A stretch of 44,070 nt of DNA from Sphingomonadales bacterium Ga0077531. GTDB taxonomy: Bacteria > Pseudomonadota > Alphaproteobacteria > Sphingomonadales > Sphingomonadaceae. The translations under genes and the position numbers were made by a program. The notes under the pieces are model-generated. The model worked only from the letters and a program-made list of their open reading frames with translations. It was not told where the DNA came from and ran no database searches. Below, piece after piece: positions 6,804 through 15,418 of this stretch (position 1 is the first letter of the stretch; the number at the start of each line of letters is the position of its first letter). Location of the stretch: positions 1-44,070 of the forward strand of contig LNED01000011.1 in NCBI GenBank assembly GCA_001464915.1. Reading direction: 5' to 3'.

Positions 6804-9023
6804 ATGCGTTCCCTGCTTCTTGCTGTCGCCCTGCTGTCCGCTCCTGCCACCGCTGAGGACGCGATGATCACTGAAGCACCCACACTGAGCTTTGAGCGTG
6901 TCTTCGCCAGCCCCGGCCTCGATGGCCCGGCACCCCGGCAGGTGAAGCTGTCGCCTGATGGCCGCTACCTCACCCTGCTGCGCAACCGCGCCGATGATCG
7001 TGAGCGGTATGACCTCTGGGGCTACGACATTGAAACCCGCGAATGGCGGATGCTGGTGGATTCCGAGGCCTTGGGATCGGGTCGCGAGCTGTCCGAAGAT
7101 GAGAAGATGCAGCGCGAACGCGCGCGGGTGGCGGGTCTCAAAGGGATCATCGCCTACCAGTGGGCGAGCGATGGTTCTGGCGTGCTGGTGCCTTTGGATG
7201 GCGATCTGTTTCTGGCGAAGCTGGACGGAACCGTTACTCGGCTGACGGATACCGAGGGGACGGAACTCAACCCCAAGCTGTCGAGCAAGGGCGGCTATGT
7301 CAGCTTCGTGCGCGACCGGCGGCTTTGGGTCGGCCCGGTAGGCGGGGATGCGCAGCCTGTGACCCCGCAAGAGGGCGAAACTATTCGCTGGGGTGAGGCC
7401 GAGTTCGTCGCGCAGGAGGAAATGGCGCGGCTTCAGGGCTATTGGTGGTCGCCCAATGATGATCGCATCGCGGTTCAGCGGACCGATGAGGCAAGCGTCG
7501 GTATCGTCACCCGTGCGGCTATTGGGGCGACGGGCACCAAGGTGTTCGACCAACGCTACCCGGCGGCGGGCACGGATAACGCTGTGGTCGAACTGTTCGT
7601 GATGAATCCGGACGGCTCGGGCAGCGTGAAGGTCGATCTCGGCGTCGATCTCGACATCTACGTTGCCCGCGTCGATTGGGCGCCCGATGGCAGCGCGATC
7701 TACGTCCAGCGGCAGGATCGCGCGCAGACGAAGACCGACGTGCTCAGGGTGGATCCGGTGACGGGCGCGAGCACGGTGTGGTTCACGGAAGAAGCCGCGC
7801 GGCCTGATTACTGGATCAACCTCAGCGATAACTACCGCTTCCTGAAGGACGGTAGCCTGCTGTGGTGGTCGGAACGGGACGGTTACGGACATTTCTACCG
7901 CTATGTTGGAGGGCAGTGGACGCAGCTGACCCGCGGCACTTCGCCCACCACGAGCCTTGTCGGAGTGGACGAGGCGGCAGGGACGTTCACCTATCAGGCG
8001 ACGGCGGATGTGCTGACCCAGCAGATCCACCGCGCGCGGCTGGACGGGACGGGTGAGCCTGATCTGCTCACCGATCCGGCATTCACCAACAGCGCCAGTA
8101 TGGATGGGGCGGGGCGACTGCTTTACGTCACCCGCTCGAACCCGAACCAGCCACCGCAGTCATACCTCGCCACGCCCGATGGCAAGCAGGTTGCCTGGAT
8201 CGAGGAAAACGCGGTGGTGGGCGAGCACCCCTATGCGCCGTTCCTCACCAGCCATGTCGCGCCCGAATACGGCACTATCCCCGCCGAAGACGGCACGCCG
8301 CTGCATTGGATGATGCTCAAGCCGAAAATGGAGCCGGGCAAGCGTTACCCGGTGTTCTTCAGCCACTACGGCGGCCCAGGCCCCCAGATGGTGACCAAAG
8401 GCTGGGGCGGGGCGTTGGCGCAGTCGATCGTCGACAAGGGCTACATCTACTTCGTCCTCGACAATCGCGGATCGGCCAACCGGGGCGTTGATTTCGAACA
8501 GCCGATCTACCGCGCGATGGGCGGGGTGGAAGTGCGCGATCAGAAGGCGGGGGCGCAGTTCCTCAAGACCCTCGATTTCGTCGATCCGGCCAAGATCGCG
8601 ATCTACGGCTGGTCTTACGGCGGGTATATGACGCTCAAACAGTTGGAGGCAGACCCCGGCCTTTACGCCGCTGGCATCTCGGGCGCGCCGGTGACGCGGT
8701 GGGAACTGTACGACACCCACTACACCGAACGCTACATGGGCGACCCGCGCGAGGTGGCTGAGGCTTACGAGAAAGCCAGCGCCATCCCTGATGCCGCCAA
8801 GATCGTCGATCCGCTGCTGCTGATCCACGGCATGGCGGATGATAATGTGGTGTTCGAAAACTCGTCCGAACTCATCAGCGTGCTTCAGGAAAGCAACACG
8901 CCGTTCGAGATGATGCTCTACCCCGGCTACACCCACCGCGTTGGCGGGGAAAAGGTCAGTCCGCATGTGTGGAACAGCATCATGCGCTTTCTCGAAGCGC
9001 ACGGTGTGACGCCGCCCGAATAG
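6804..9023 (+). CDS. Secreted S9 family dipeptidyl peptidase (DPP IV-like)
   Basis: A serine exopeptidase that removes N-terminal dipeptides, expected in the periplasm. The start at 6804 is chosen because it gives a clean signal peptide (MRSLLLAVALLSAPATAEDA, cleavage near ATA-ED); the open frame extends upstream into the REP-like palindrome, which is unlikely to code. Residues about 30-480 form the DPPIV N-terminal beta-propeller (e.g. SPDGRYLTLLRNRADD, YWWSPNDDRIAVQR). The alpha/beta-hydrolase domain holds the triad Ser604 (GWSYGGYMT), Asp679 (HGMADDNVVF) and His711 (GYTHRVGG). The FVAQEEMARLQGYWWSPN segment resembles the Glu-Glu substrate-N-terminus clamp of DPP IV. Length 739 is normal. 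The asd gene follows after 86 bases. Confidence 0.93.
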   Translation: MRSLLLAVALLSAPATAEDAMITEAPTLSFERVFASPGLDGPAPRQVKLSPDGRYLTLLRNRADDRERYDLWGYDIETREWRMLVDSEALGSGRELSEDEKMQRERARVAGLKGIIAYQWASDGSGVLVPLDGDLFLAKLDGTVTRLTDTEGTELNPKLSSKGGYVSFVRDRRLWVGPVGGDAQPVTPQEGETIRWGEAEFVAQEEMARLQGYWWSPNDDRIAVQRTDEASVGIVTRAAIGATGTKVFDQRYPAAGTDNAVVELFVMNPDGSGSVKVDLGVDLDIYVARVDWAPDGSAIYVQRQDRAQTKTDVLRVDPVTGASTVWFTEEAARPDYWINLSDNYRFLKDGSLLWWSERDGYGHFYRYVGGQWTQLTRGTSPTTSLVGVDEAAGTFTYQATADVLTQQIHRARLDGTGEPDLLTDPAFTNSASMDGAGRLLYVTRSNPNQPPQSYLATPDGKQVAWIEENAVVGEHPYAPFLTSHVAPEYGTIPAEDGTPLHWMMLKPKMEPGKRYPVFFSHYGGPGPQMVTKGWGGALAQSIVDKGYIYFVLDNRGSANRGVDFEQPIYRAMGGVEVRDQKAGAQFLKTLDFVDPAKIAIYGWSYGGYMTLKQLEADPGLYAAGISGAPVTRWELYDTHYTERYMGDPREVAEAYEKASAIPDAAKIVDPLLLIHGMADDNVVFENSSELISVLQESNTPFEMMLYPGYTHRVGGEKVSPHVWNSIMRFLEAHGVTPPE

Positions 9024-9044
9024 GTATAGGTCTGCATGGCCGAC

Positions 9045-9078
9045 GATAGCGGTTGCGCTCCAGCGGGCGCACGCTATC
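9045..9078 (+). other. Imperfect hairpin between S9 peptidase and asd
   Basis: GATAGCG (9045-9051) pairs with CGCTATC (9072-9078), and an inner TGCGC/GCGCA pairing extends the stem. No T-run follows. It lies just before the asd ribosome binding site (CAGGAGA, near 9096-9102). It could be a weak terminator or a leader hairpin; I cannot decide. Confidence 0.35.
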
Positions 9079-9109
9079 TCGCGCAGGCACAGTCTCAGGA
9101 GAATGCACA

Positions 9110-10135
9110 GTGGGTTACCGGGTGGCAGTGGTCGGCGCGACCGGCAATGTCGGGCGCGAAATTATGCAGGTGCTTGCCGAGCGTGAGTTCCCGTGTGACG
9201 AGGTGGCTGCGGTTGCATCAAGCCGCTCGGTCGGCTCCGAGGTTGAATTCGGTGACACTGGCAAGATGCTCAAGTGCCGCAACATCGAACATTTCGACTG
9301 GGCCGGATGGGACATCGCGCTGTTCGCCGCAGGCTCGGGCCCGGCACGCGAATATGCGCCCAAGGCGGCAGCTGCTGGCTGCGTCGTGATCGACAATTCC
9401 TCGCTTTACCGCATGGATCCCGATGTGCCGTTGATCGTGCCGGAAGTGAACCCGGACGCGATTGATGGCTACAAGGCGCGCAACATCATCGCCAACCCCA
9501 ATTGCTCAACCGCGCAGTTGGTCGTCGCGCTCAAGCCGCTGCACGATTTCGCCACGATCAAGCGCGTGGTCGTCAGCACCTACCAATCGGTCTCCGGCGC
9601 GGGCAAGGCGGGCATGGACGAGCTGTTCCAGCAAAGCCGCGCGATCTTCGTTGGCGATCCGGTCGAACCGGCCAAGTTCACCAAGCAGATCGCCTTCAAC
9701 GTGATCCCGCACATCGACAGCTTCCTTGATGATGGTTCGACCAAGGAAGAATGGAAGATGGTGGTGGAAACCAAGAAGATCCTTGATCCCAAGATCAAGC
9801 TCAACGCCACCTGTGTGCGGGTGCCCGTGTTCGTCGGCCATTCCGAAGCGGTGAACATCGAGTTCGAGAATGAAATCAGCGCCGAACAGGCGATGGACAT
9901 CCTGCGCGAAGCCCCCGGCGTGATGCTGATCGATAAGCGTGAAGATGGCGGCTATATTACGCCCGTCGAATGCGTCGGCGATGCAGCGACTTTCATCAGC
10001 CGCGTGCGCGAAGATCCGACGGTCGAAAACGGCATCACCCTGTGGTGCGTGTCCGATAACCTGCGCAAGGGCGCGGCATTGAACGCGGTGCAGATCGCGG
10101 AATTGCTCGGGCGTCGGCATTTGAAGAAGGCTTAA
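9110..10135 (+). CDS. asd: Aspartate-semialdehyde dehydrogenase
   Basis: Reduces beta-aspartyl phosphate to aspartate semialdehyde with NADPH, the branch point to lysine/diaminopimelate, threonine and methionine. The GTG at 9110 is preferred: it directly precedes GYRVAVVGATGNVGREIMQV (the nucleotide-binding GxTGxVG loop) and has CAGGAGA 7-8 bases upstream. An earlier frame extension lacks homology. Catalytic Cys132 is in NPNCSTAQL and the general base His244 in VPVFVGHSEAVNIEF. GCVVIDNSSLYRMDPDVPL is also conserved. Length 341 is typical of the gram-positive/alphaproteobacterial type rather than the 367-residue E. coli type. A lipoprotein gene begins 4 bases after the stop. Confidence 0.97.
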   Translation: MGYRVAVVGATGNVGREIMQVLAEREFPCDEVAAVASSRSVGSEVEFGDTGKMLKCRNIEHFDWAGWDIALFAAGSGPAREYAPKAAAAGCVVIDNSSLYRMDPDVPLIVPEVNPDAIDGYKARNIIANPNCSTAQLVVALKPLHDFATIKRVVVSTYQSVSGAGKAGMDELFQQSRAIFVGDPVEPAKFTKQIAFNVIPHIDSFLDDGSTKEEWKMVVETKKILDPKIKLNATCVRVPVFVGHSEAVNIEFENEISAEQAMDILREAPGVMLIDKREDGGYITPVECVGDAATFISRVREDPTVENGITLWCVSDNLRKGAALNAVQIAELLGRRHLKKA

Positions 10136-10139
10136 GATC

Positions 10140-10706
10140 ATGCGGCTTGTTCTCCTCACTCTCACCGCCGCGCTTGCGCTTACTGGCTGCGATAGCGGCA
10201 CGGTGCCGAGCCCGGCTGAACGCCAGCAGGGTGAGGTGGAGCAGCAGGCAGTGGCCGCTAACGCCGTCGAACTGCGCTCTGAAGGGCTGGCCGCTGGAGC
10301 AGAAGCCTTTTTCTTTGCCGCCGGGCAGGCCGAGGTCGAAGCCGCGCTGGCCAAGGCGCTGGGTGCAAAATTGCGCACCGGATCGTTCAACGAGTGCGGT
10401 GCCGGGCCGATGACCTTCACCGATTTTTCCGGCGGGCTGACAGCGCATTTTCAGGAAGGTCGGTTGGTCGGCTGGAACTGGCATCTGGCACAGGATGGCG
10501 ATTTGCCCGGCTCCGGCACGGTCAAGCTGGCCGGCGACGTGCAGCTCGGCAGCCCGCGTAGCGCTGTGCAGGCCGCCCCCGGCTATGCTCCGGTCGAAGG
10601 CAGCACGCTGGGTGAGGAATTCGCACTGGGCGACCGCATCGGCGGCTTTGTCGAGGCCGACAAGGTCGGGATGCTGTACGCCGGAACACAGTGTTTCTTC
10701 CGCTGA
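10140..10706 (+). CDS. Putative lipoprotein, unknown function
   Basis: 188 residues. The N-terminus MRLVLLTLTAALALTGCDSG is a classic lipoprotein signal with lipobox LTGC (Cys17), so the mature protein should be anchored to a periplasmic membrane face; Asp at +2 would favour inner-membrane retention by E. coli rules. The rest is soluble and mildly acidic with no family I recognise. Two Cys (NECGAGPM and the C-terminal TQCFFR) might form a disulfide. It starts 4 bases after asd and ends 10 bases before the next gene, so it is likely co-transcribed with both. Confidence 0.8.
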   Translation: MRLVLLTLTAALALTGCDSGTVPSPAERQQGEVEQQAVAANAVELRSEGLAAGAEAFFFAAGQAEVEAALAKALGAKLRTGSFNECGAGPMTFTDFSGGLTAHFQEGRLVGWNWHLAQDGDLPGSGTVKLAGDVQLGSPRSAVQAAPGYAPVEGSTLGEEFALGDRIGGFVEADKVGMLYAGTQCFFR

Positions 10707-10716
10707 GCCTGCGCGC

Positions 10717-11364
10717 ATGACGCTCCGGGCCGATCTGTTTTTCAGCTTTCGGTCGCCCTATTCCTATCTGGCGATCGGGCGGTATCGGATGATGACCGAG
10801 GCGTATGACCTCGAAATCGCGCTAAGGCCGGTTTACCCGCTCGCCATCCGGCAGCCGGATTTTTTCAAGCGCAACCATCCCAACTGGCTTGGCTACACGC
10901 TGCGGGATGTGCTGCGGGTGGCGCAGTGTGAAGCGATCCCGTTTGGTGCGCCGCGCCCTGATCCGATTGTGCAGGATATGATGACCGGCACCATCGCTGA
11001 CGATCAGCCCTATATTCGGCGCATCACCCGGCTGGGACAGGCGGCTGCGCGGCGCGGGCAGGGGGTAGCTTTTGCGCACGAGGCCGCGCAGTTGATTTGG
11101 GGCGGGGCGGAAGGCTGGCACGAAGGCGATCATCTTGCCGGGGCGGCGACGCGTGCGGGGCTGGATTGGTCAGAACTGGAGGCCGAAGCCGCTGATGACG
11201 CCGACATTCTCGACACCGAAATTGCCGCCAATCAGGCTGCGCTGGAAGCGGCGGGCCATTGGGGCGTGCCGACTCTGGTGTTCCAGGGTGAGCCGTTTTT
11301 CGGGCAGGATCGGATCGCAATGGTGCAATGGCGGCTGGAGCAGCACGGGCTGACGCGGCGCTGA
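10717..11364 (+). CDS. DsbA-fold HCCA isomerase / GST kappa-like oxidoreductase
   Basis: 215 residues with the N-terminal pattern of 2-hydroxychromene-2-carboxylate isomerases and kappa-class GSTs: LFFSFRSPYSYLAIGRY, where Ser replaces the DsbA Cys pair. The C-terminal GVPTLVFQGEPFFGQDRI is the cis-Pro loop followed by the conserved FxGQDRI segment. The middle (residues about 70-185) is the helical insertion. The ATG at 10717 is chosen because conservation begins there; the open frame upstream overlaps the lipoprotein. The family uses glutathione. The actual substrate here is unknown, and no aromatic-degradation genes are adjacent. It ends 8 bases from the convergent MFS gene, leaving no room for a separate terminator. 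Confidence 0.88.
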   Translation: MTLRADLFFSFRSPYSYLAIGRYRMMTEAYDLEIALRPVYPLAIRQPDFFKRNHPNWLGYTLRDVLRVAQCEAIPFGAPRPDPIVQDMMTGTIADDQPYIRRITRLGQAAARRGQGVAFAHEAAQLIWGGAEGWHEGDHLAGAATRAGLDWSELEAEAADDADILDTEIAANQAALEAAGHWGVPTLVFQGEPFFGQDRIAMVQWRLEQHGLTRR

Positions 11365-11372
11365 GGCACGCG

Positions 11373-12992
11373 CTACTCCGACAGGACCACAGGGCCTGCT
11401 GCGCGCCCTTTGTTGCTGCGCATCAAAAATGCAAACGGGGCGGCGGCTAGCGTGATCCACATCATCAGCCAGAAATCATCGATATAGGCGATCATCGCCG
11501 CCTGCCGGTTCACCTCGGCATCGATCAGCACCATCGCCGTGTCGCCCAGCGCCTGAAACCGGTCGGTCGTGGAGAAATCGACAATGCTCCCGGTCGCGGC
11601 GGTGACATTGCTGCCAAGGTCGGCGTGAGCAGTCTGGATATTGCGCGCCAGCAGCACCGTCATCCACGAAATTCCTGCTGACGCGCCGAGCGATCGCATC
11701 AGGTTGAGCAGGCTTGATCCATCGGTGCGCAGCGCCGGACGCAGGGTAGCGAAGGCGCTGACCTGCAACGGAATGAACACCAGACCCATGCCGAGCCCTT
11801 GCAACAGCCCGCTGACGATGACGTGAAGTTCGTCCACTTCGAGTGACCATTGCGCCATCTGCCACAGCGACAGCGCGCAGATCAGGAACCCGCTCGCCAC
11901 CACTGGACGCGCGTCGACCCCGCGGCGCATCAGCAGGCCGGACACCTGCATCGAAATCAGAATTCCGACCCCGCGCGGCATCAATACGATGCCGGTATCG
12001 ATCACGCCGTAACCGAACAGGTTCTGGAGCATTGGCGGCAGCAGCGCCATCACTGCGAACATCACGATCCCGACCACCACCATGAAGGCGAGTGCGATGG
12101 TAAAGTTGCGATCAGCAAATAACGCGCGTTCGAACATCGGGGCCGGGGCCGTAACGAAGTGCACCACCACCATCCACGTTGCCGACAGGGTCAACAGCAG
12201 GTAGACCCAGATCTCGGCTGAGGCGAGCCAATCGGCCTGCGCGCCGCGATCGAGCATCAGCTGAAACGCTGCGAGCGCGATTCCCAACAGCAGGAACCCG
12301 GTGATGTCGAACCGCCGCTCGCGCCGTGGCCGCTTGGGCAGGTAGGCAATCAGGATCGCCAGCGATGCGATGCCAACCGGCAGGTTGACGAAGAACACCC
12401 AGCGCCAATTGGCGGTCTCGGTCAGCCAACCGCCAAGGATCGGGCCAAGGATCGGGCCGATCATGATCCCCATGCCCCAGATCGCCATAATCTGCGGGTG
12501 GCGGCTGGGGCGGGTGGCATCAAGCATGAAGGATTGGCTGAGCGGGGCAATGAAGGCGCCCGCCACCCCTTGCAGCGCCCGGAACGCGACCATCTCTTCA
12601 AGGTTCTGAGCAAGGCCGCACAACATTGAGGCGAGGATGAACCCGGCAACCGAACCGATGAACAGCCGCCGCGCACCGATCCTGTCGGCAAGCCAGCCGG
12701 TGATCGGCAAGGCTACGGCAGAGGCGATGATATAGCTTGTCAGCACCCAGGTGACGGTATCGACCGTCGCGCCCAGCGAGCTTTGCATATGCGGCAGCGC
12801 GACATTGGCGATGGTGGTGTCGAGGATCTGGAGCAGTGACGCCGCCATCACGCCAATGATCATCAACGGATAGTTGCCGGTGACAAATTCAGGTGCGTCC
12901 AAACCCGCCGTAGCCGCATCTTGACCCCCTCCAGCCTCGTCTTGCTGCGGGCTAGAGGCGGGTTTGGCCGTGCTTGCCCCCTCGATTGTCAT
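11373..12992 (-). CDS. emrB: DHA2 family (EmrB/QacA) multidrug efflux MFS transporter
   Basis: 539 residues, expected 14 membrane helices. After a polar N-terminus of about 40 residues, helix 1 runs into LDTTIANVALPHMQSSLG, the DHA2 motif D1 with its conserved Asp. GWLADRIGARRLF is the MFS motif A loop, and GIMIGPILGPILGGWLTE is motif C of antiporters. It exports toxic compounds against H+ together with the membrane fusion protein encoded directly upstream (1-base gap) and an outer-membrane channel not present in this window. The order marR-hlyD-DHA2 equals the emrRAB arrangement, so the symbol is by analogy; the substrate is not predictable. Confidence 0.93.
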   Translation of the reverse strand: MTIEGASTAKPASSPQQDEAGGGQDAATAGLDAPEFVTGNYPLMIIGVMAASLLQILDTTIANVALPHMQSSLGATVDTVTWVLTSYIIASAVALPITGWLADRIGARRLFIGSVAGFILASMLCGLAQNLEEMVAFRALQGVAGAFIAPLSQSFMLDATRPSRHPQIMAIWGMGIMIGPILGPILGGWLTETANWRWVFFVNLPVGIASLAILIAYLPKRPRRERRFDITGFLLLGIALAAFQLMLDRGAQADWLASAEIWVYLLLTLSATWMVVVHFVTAPAPMFERALFADRNFTIALAFMVVVGIVMFAVMALLPPMLQNLFGYGVIDTGIVLMPRGVGILISMQVSGLLMRRGVDARPVVASGFLICALSLWQMAQWSLEVDELHVIVSGLLQGLGMGLVFIPLQVSAFATLRPALRTDGSSLLNLMRSLGASAGISWMTVLLARNIQTAHADLGSNVTAATGSIVDFSTTDRFQALGDTAMVLIDAEVNRQAAMIAYIDDFWLMMWITLAAAPFAFLMRSNKGRAAGPVVLSE

Positions 12993-12993
12993 G

Positions 12994-14079
12994 TCAGTCT
13001 TGCGGATTTTCGTCGGTGAATACCGTCACGTCGCTCGATAGCCCGGCAATCAACCGGCGCGGGCTTGTGCCGTCCAACGCGATCCGCACCGGCACGCGCT
13101 GCGTCACCTTGACCCAGTTGCCGGTCGCATTCTGTGCGGGCAGCACCGAAAACTCCGACCCAGTGCCTGCCCCAATCGAGGCAACATGGCCCTTGAGCAC
13201 GACGTCGGGAAAGGCATCAAAGTGGACTTCAGCGCGCTGGCCCACGCGCATGTCGGCAAGGTCGGTTTCCTTGAAATTGGCTTCGACATAGGTCGATCCT
13301 TCGCGAACCAGCGTCAGCACGGGAAGGTTGGGGACGACCTGCTGGCCGATCTGCAACCGCTCAGCCTGCGCGATCCGGCCAGCGGCAGGAGCGCGAACCT
13401 CGGTGCGGCGGAGCGCCAATTCGGCATTGGCTCGGCTCGCCTGCGCGGCGGCGATCTGCGGGTTGACGCCGGGCACTGCGGGGCCGTTTGCCAGCCGGGC
13501 GCGCGCTTCGCGTTGGCGATCTTCGGCCTGCTGCACCGCCTCACGCGCTTGCGCCACCGCCTGCTCCGCGGCCTCGAAATCGGCCTTGGTGGAAAAGCCC
13601 TTGTCGCGCAGCGCCCGTACGCGCTCAAACCGCGCCTCGGCAAACCCGACATCCAACCGTGCAGCGGAAATGTCGGTGTCAGTCAGGTCGGCGGAATTGC
13701 TGAGGGCGATGACATTGGCCTGCGCGCTGGCGATGGCTGCATTGGCCTCGGCAATCTGGAGCCGGAAGGGTTCAGGATCAATCTGGAACAAGAGCTCGCC
13801 TGCCTTGACCACTGATCCTTCGGCAACCTGGACGGCTACAATTCGCCCGCCCACTTCGGCGCTGACAGCAACCATATCCTGTTTGATATAAGCGTTGTCG
13901 GTCGAAACCTTGCCCGAAAGGCTCTGCCAATAAAGCAACGCGCCTGCGACAAGAATCAGCGGTACCGCCAGCATGATCGACCAGCGAAGCCACGGCCTGC
14001 CGGCAGACGTTCCTGCTGGCGGATCGAGCGTGGTTGCAGCGCCGGCAGTCGTCGTGCCGGTCGGATCGGCGTCAGCCAT
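12994..14079 (-). CDS. emrA: HlyD/EmrA family membrane fusion protein
   Basis: Periplasmic adaptor linking the DHA2 pump to an outer-membrane channel. After 30 polar residues one membrane helix follows (residues about 33-52, SIMLAVPLILVAGALLYW). Then come the STDNAYIKQDMVAVSAEVGGRI and VAEGSVVKAGELLFQIDP biotinyl-lipoyl-like halves, a long Ala/Glu/Arg coiled-coil hairpin (about 105-215), and TEVRAPAAGRIAQAERLQIGQ, which closes the lipoyl domain. The C-terminal beta-barrel contains YVEANFKETDLADMRVGQRAEV. Length 361 is normal for EmrA. Its start overlaps the end of the marR gene by 8 bases, so it is co-translated. Confidence 0.94.
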   Translation of the reverse strand: MADADPTGTTTAGAATTLDPPAGTSAGRPWLRWSIMLAVPLILVAGALLYWQSLSGKVSTDNAYIKQDMVAVSAEVGGRIVAVQVAEGSVVKAGELLFQIDPEPFRLQIAEANAAIASAQANVIALSNSADLTDTDISAARLDVGFAEARFERVRALRDKGFSTKADFEAAEQAVAQAREAVQQAEDRQREARARLANGPAVPGVNPQIAAAQASRANAELALRRTEVRAPAAGRIAQAERLQIGQQVVPNLPVLTLVREGSTYVEANFKETDLADMRVGQRAEVHFDAFPDVVLKGHVASIGAGTGSEFSVLPAQNATGNWVKVTQRVPVRIALDGTSPRRLIAGLSSDVTVFTDENPQD

Positions 14080-14515
14080 TGATCACCTCCGGCTGACGCG
14101 CGGCAGTAAGGTTTGCGCCGATGCGTTCGAGCAAGCTGGCAAATGCCGCGCGCTCGCCCGGATCAAAGCCGCCCAGCATATCTTCAAACAGCGTTTCGAC
14201 AGTGGCGCGCAGGCGGGTGACGATGCCGCGGCTCTTGTCGGTCAGGTGGAGGATACGTGCGCGTCGGTCGCCGGGATCGCTGCGGCGTTCAACCCAGCCC
14301 GCTTCCTCCAACCGGTCAACGATGCGGGTGAGGGTGATCGGTTCGATCTCCAGCTGATCGGCATGAAACACCTGATTTTCATCCGGATTGCGCTCAAGCG
14401 AAAGCAACAGCCGCGCCTGCGCGGCGGTCAGCCCAAGACTGCGCACCCGTTCATCAAACAGGCGGCGCAGTTGGCGCGAATTGTCGGCGAGTCGGTATCC
14501 TGTCGCAATGCTCAT
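14072..14515 (-). CDS. MarR family transcriptional regulator of the efflux operon
   Basis: 147 residues from the chosen ATG at 14515 (MSIATGYRLADNSRQLRRLF). A more upstream ATG at 14551 would place the start inside the predicted promoter, so it is less likely. The winged-helix core is visible: LTAAQARLLLSLERNPDEN, then ADQLEIEPITLTRIVDRLEEAGWVERRSDPGDRRARILHLT, where DRR is the conserved wing. MarR proteins usually repress their own operon and release on binding a small phenolic or drug ligand. Here the operon includes hlyD and the DHA2 pump, as with EmrR. It is transcribed divergently from the hydrolase gene at 14594. Confidence 0.93.
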   Translation of the reverse strand: MSIATGYRLADNSRQLRRLFDERVRSLGLTAAQARLLLSLERNPDENQVFHADQLEIEPITLTRIVDRLEEAGWVERRSDPGDRRARILHLTDKSRGIVTRLRATVETLFEDMLGGFDPGERAAFASLLERIGANLTAARQPEVING

Positions 14516-14551
14516 GTGCTTACATATAATAAGGTTGCTTACTATCATCAA
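14515..14551 (-). promoter_or_regulatory. Predicted leaderless promoter and operator region of the marR operon
   Basis: On the minus strand TTGATG (plus 14546-14551) and TATATG (plus 14523-14528) are 17 bases apart, a good sigma-70 match. The ATG begins 7 bases beyond the -10, so the mRNA would start at or next to the start codon. GTAAGCA occurs twice in direct orientation (one copy between the two boxes, one just after the -10), and CTTACATATAATAAG has a CTTA/TAAG dyad over the -10. Either could be the MarR binding site. Confidence 0.5.
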
Positions 14552-14593
14552 GCACTCTGGCAGCCCGTGCCAGATCGGGCTAGCAGGCTGAGT

Positions 14594-15355
14594 ATGAGCC
14601 TATCGACCGACAATTTTACCAGCTTCGACGGCACCCGGCTTGCCATCCACACTCTGGGCGAGGGTCGCCCGGTGATCCTGCTCCACGGACTGTTTTCCTC
14701 AGCCCAGATGAACTGGATCAAGTGGGGGCACGATACGCGGCTGGCAGAGGCTGGTTTCAAGGCCATCATGCTTGATTTCCGCGTCCACGGAGACAGCGAA
14801 GCCCCCCGCGATCCGGGCGCCTATCCACCCGGCGTGCTGGTGCGCGATGTGGCCGAGTTGATCGATCATCTTGGGCTGGCAGAGGGTGAGTATGACCTCG
14901 CTGGCTTCTCCTTGGGCGCGCGCACGGCGGTGCATGGCTGCGCGAATGGTGTGTTCGCGCCGCGCCGTTTGGTGCTTGCCGGGATGGGGGTGTCAGGCCT
15001 TGCAGACTGGAAGCGGCGCGCAGGGTTTTTCACCCGCGTGATAGACGAATTCGACACGATCGAGCGCGGTGATCCGGCCTACCTGTCGCGCCAGTTTCTC
15101 AAGTCGCAAGGCGTGGATCGGGTTGCTGCGCGGTTGCTGCTGAGCGCGTTCGAAGACCTTGATCTGACCACACTTGCAAACGTCACTACCCCGACTCTGG
15201 TGATTTGCGGCGACCGTGATCAGGACAACGGCTCGGCGCAAGATCTTGCCGCGCTGCTGCCCAACGCAATCTATGTTGAAGTGCCGGGTGGGCATTTGGA
15301 CAGCGCGACCAAGCCCGACCTTGGTGAGGGGATCGTCCGCTTCCTCACGGCTTGA
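14594..15355 (+). CDS. Alpha/beta hydrolase
   Basis: 253 residues with the alpha/beta-hydrolase fold. Oxyanion loop RPVILLHGLFSSAQMNW (residues about 25-41), nucleophile elbow GFSLGARTA (Ser near 109), acid region VICGDRDQDNGSAQD and catalytic His in VPGGHLDSA. The start ATG at 14594 (MSLSTDNFTSFDGTRLAIHT) fits the family N-terminus; the much longer open frame upstream runs antisense through marR and is not coding. Substrate unknown: ester, lactone or similar. It is divergent from the efflux operon and may share its control region; the M2 peptidase follows after 63 bases. Confidence 0.88.
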   Translation: MSLSTDNFTSFDGTRLAIHTLGEGRPVILLHGLFSSAQMNWIKWGHDTRLAEAGFKAIMLDFRVHGDSEAPRDPGAYPPGVLVRDVAELIDHLGLAEGEYDLAGFSLGARTAVHGCANGVFAPRRLVLAGMGVSGLADWKRRAGFFTRVIDEFDTIERGDPAYLSRQFLKSQGVDRVAARLLLSAFEDLDLTTLANVTTPTLVICGDRDQDNGSAQDLAALLPNAIYVEVPGGHLDSATKPDLGEGIVRFLTA

Positions 15356-15367
15356 TTCCGTCCGCCT

Positions 15368-15406
15368 GTCAGTCCACACCTGCCGCCATTGTCACATTGG
15401 ACTGAC
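15368..15406 (+). other. Inverted repeat between the hydrolase and the M2 peptidase
   Basis: GTCAGTCCA (15368-15376) and TGGACTGAC (15398-15406) are perfect 9-bp arms around a 21-base loop. No T-run follows, and the start codon of the peptidase is 13 bases further. It might be a weak terminator or a protein-binding dyad. Confidence 0.35.
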
Positions 15407-15418
15407 GGGACCCCTGCC

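Noticed and set aside
6744..8030. 428-codon minus-strand open frame
   Set aside because: Antisense shadow of the S9 peptidase propeller, Arg/His-rich, no recognisable family.
13973..14593. Upstream part of the hydrolase open frame
   Set aside because: It runs antisense through marR; family homology begins only at ATG 14594.
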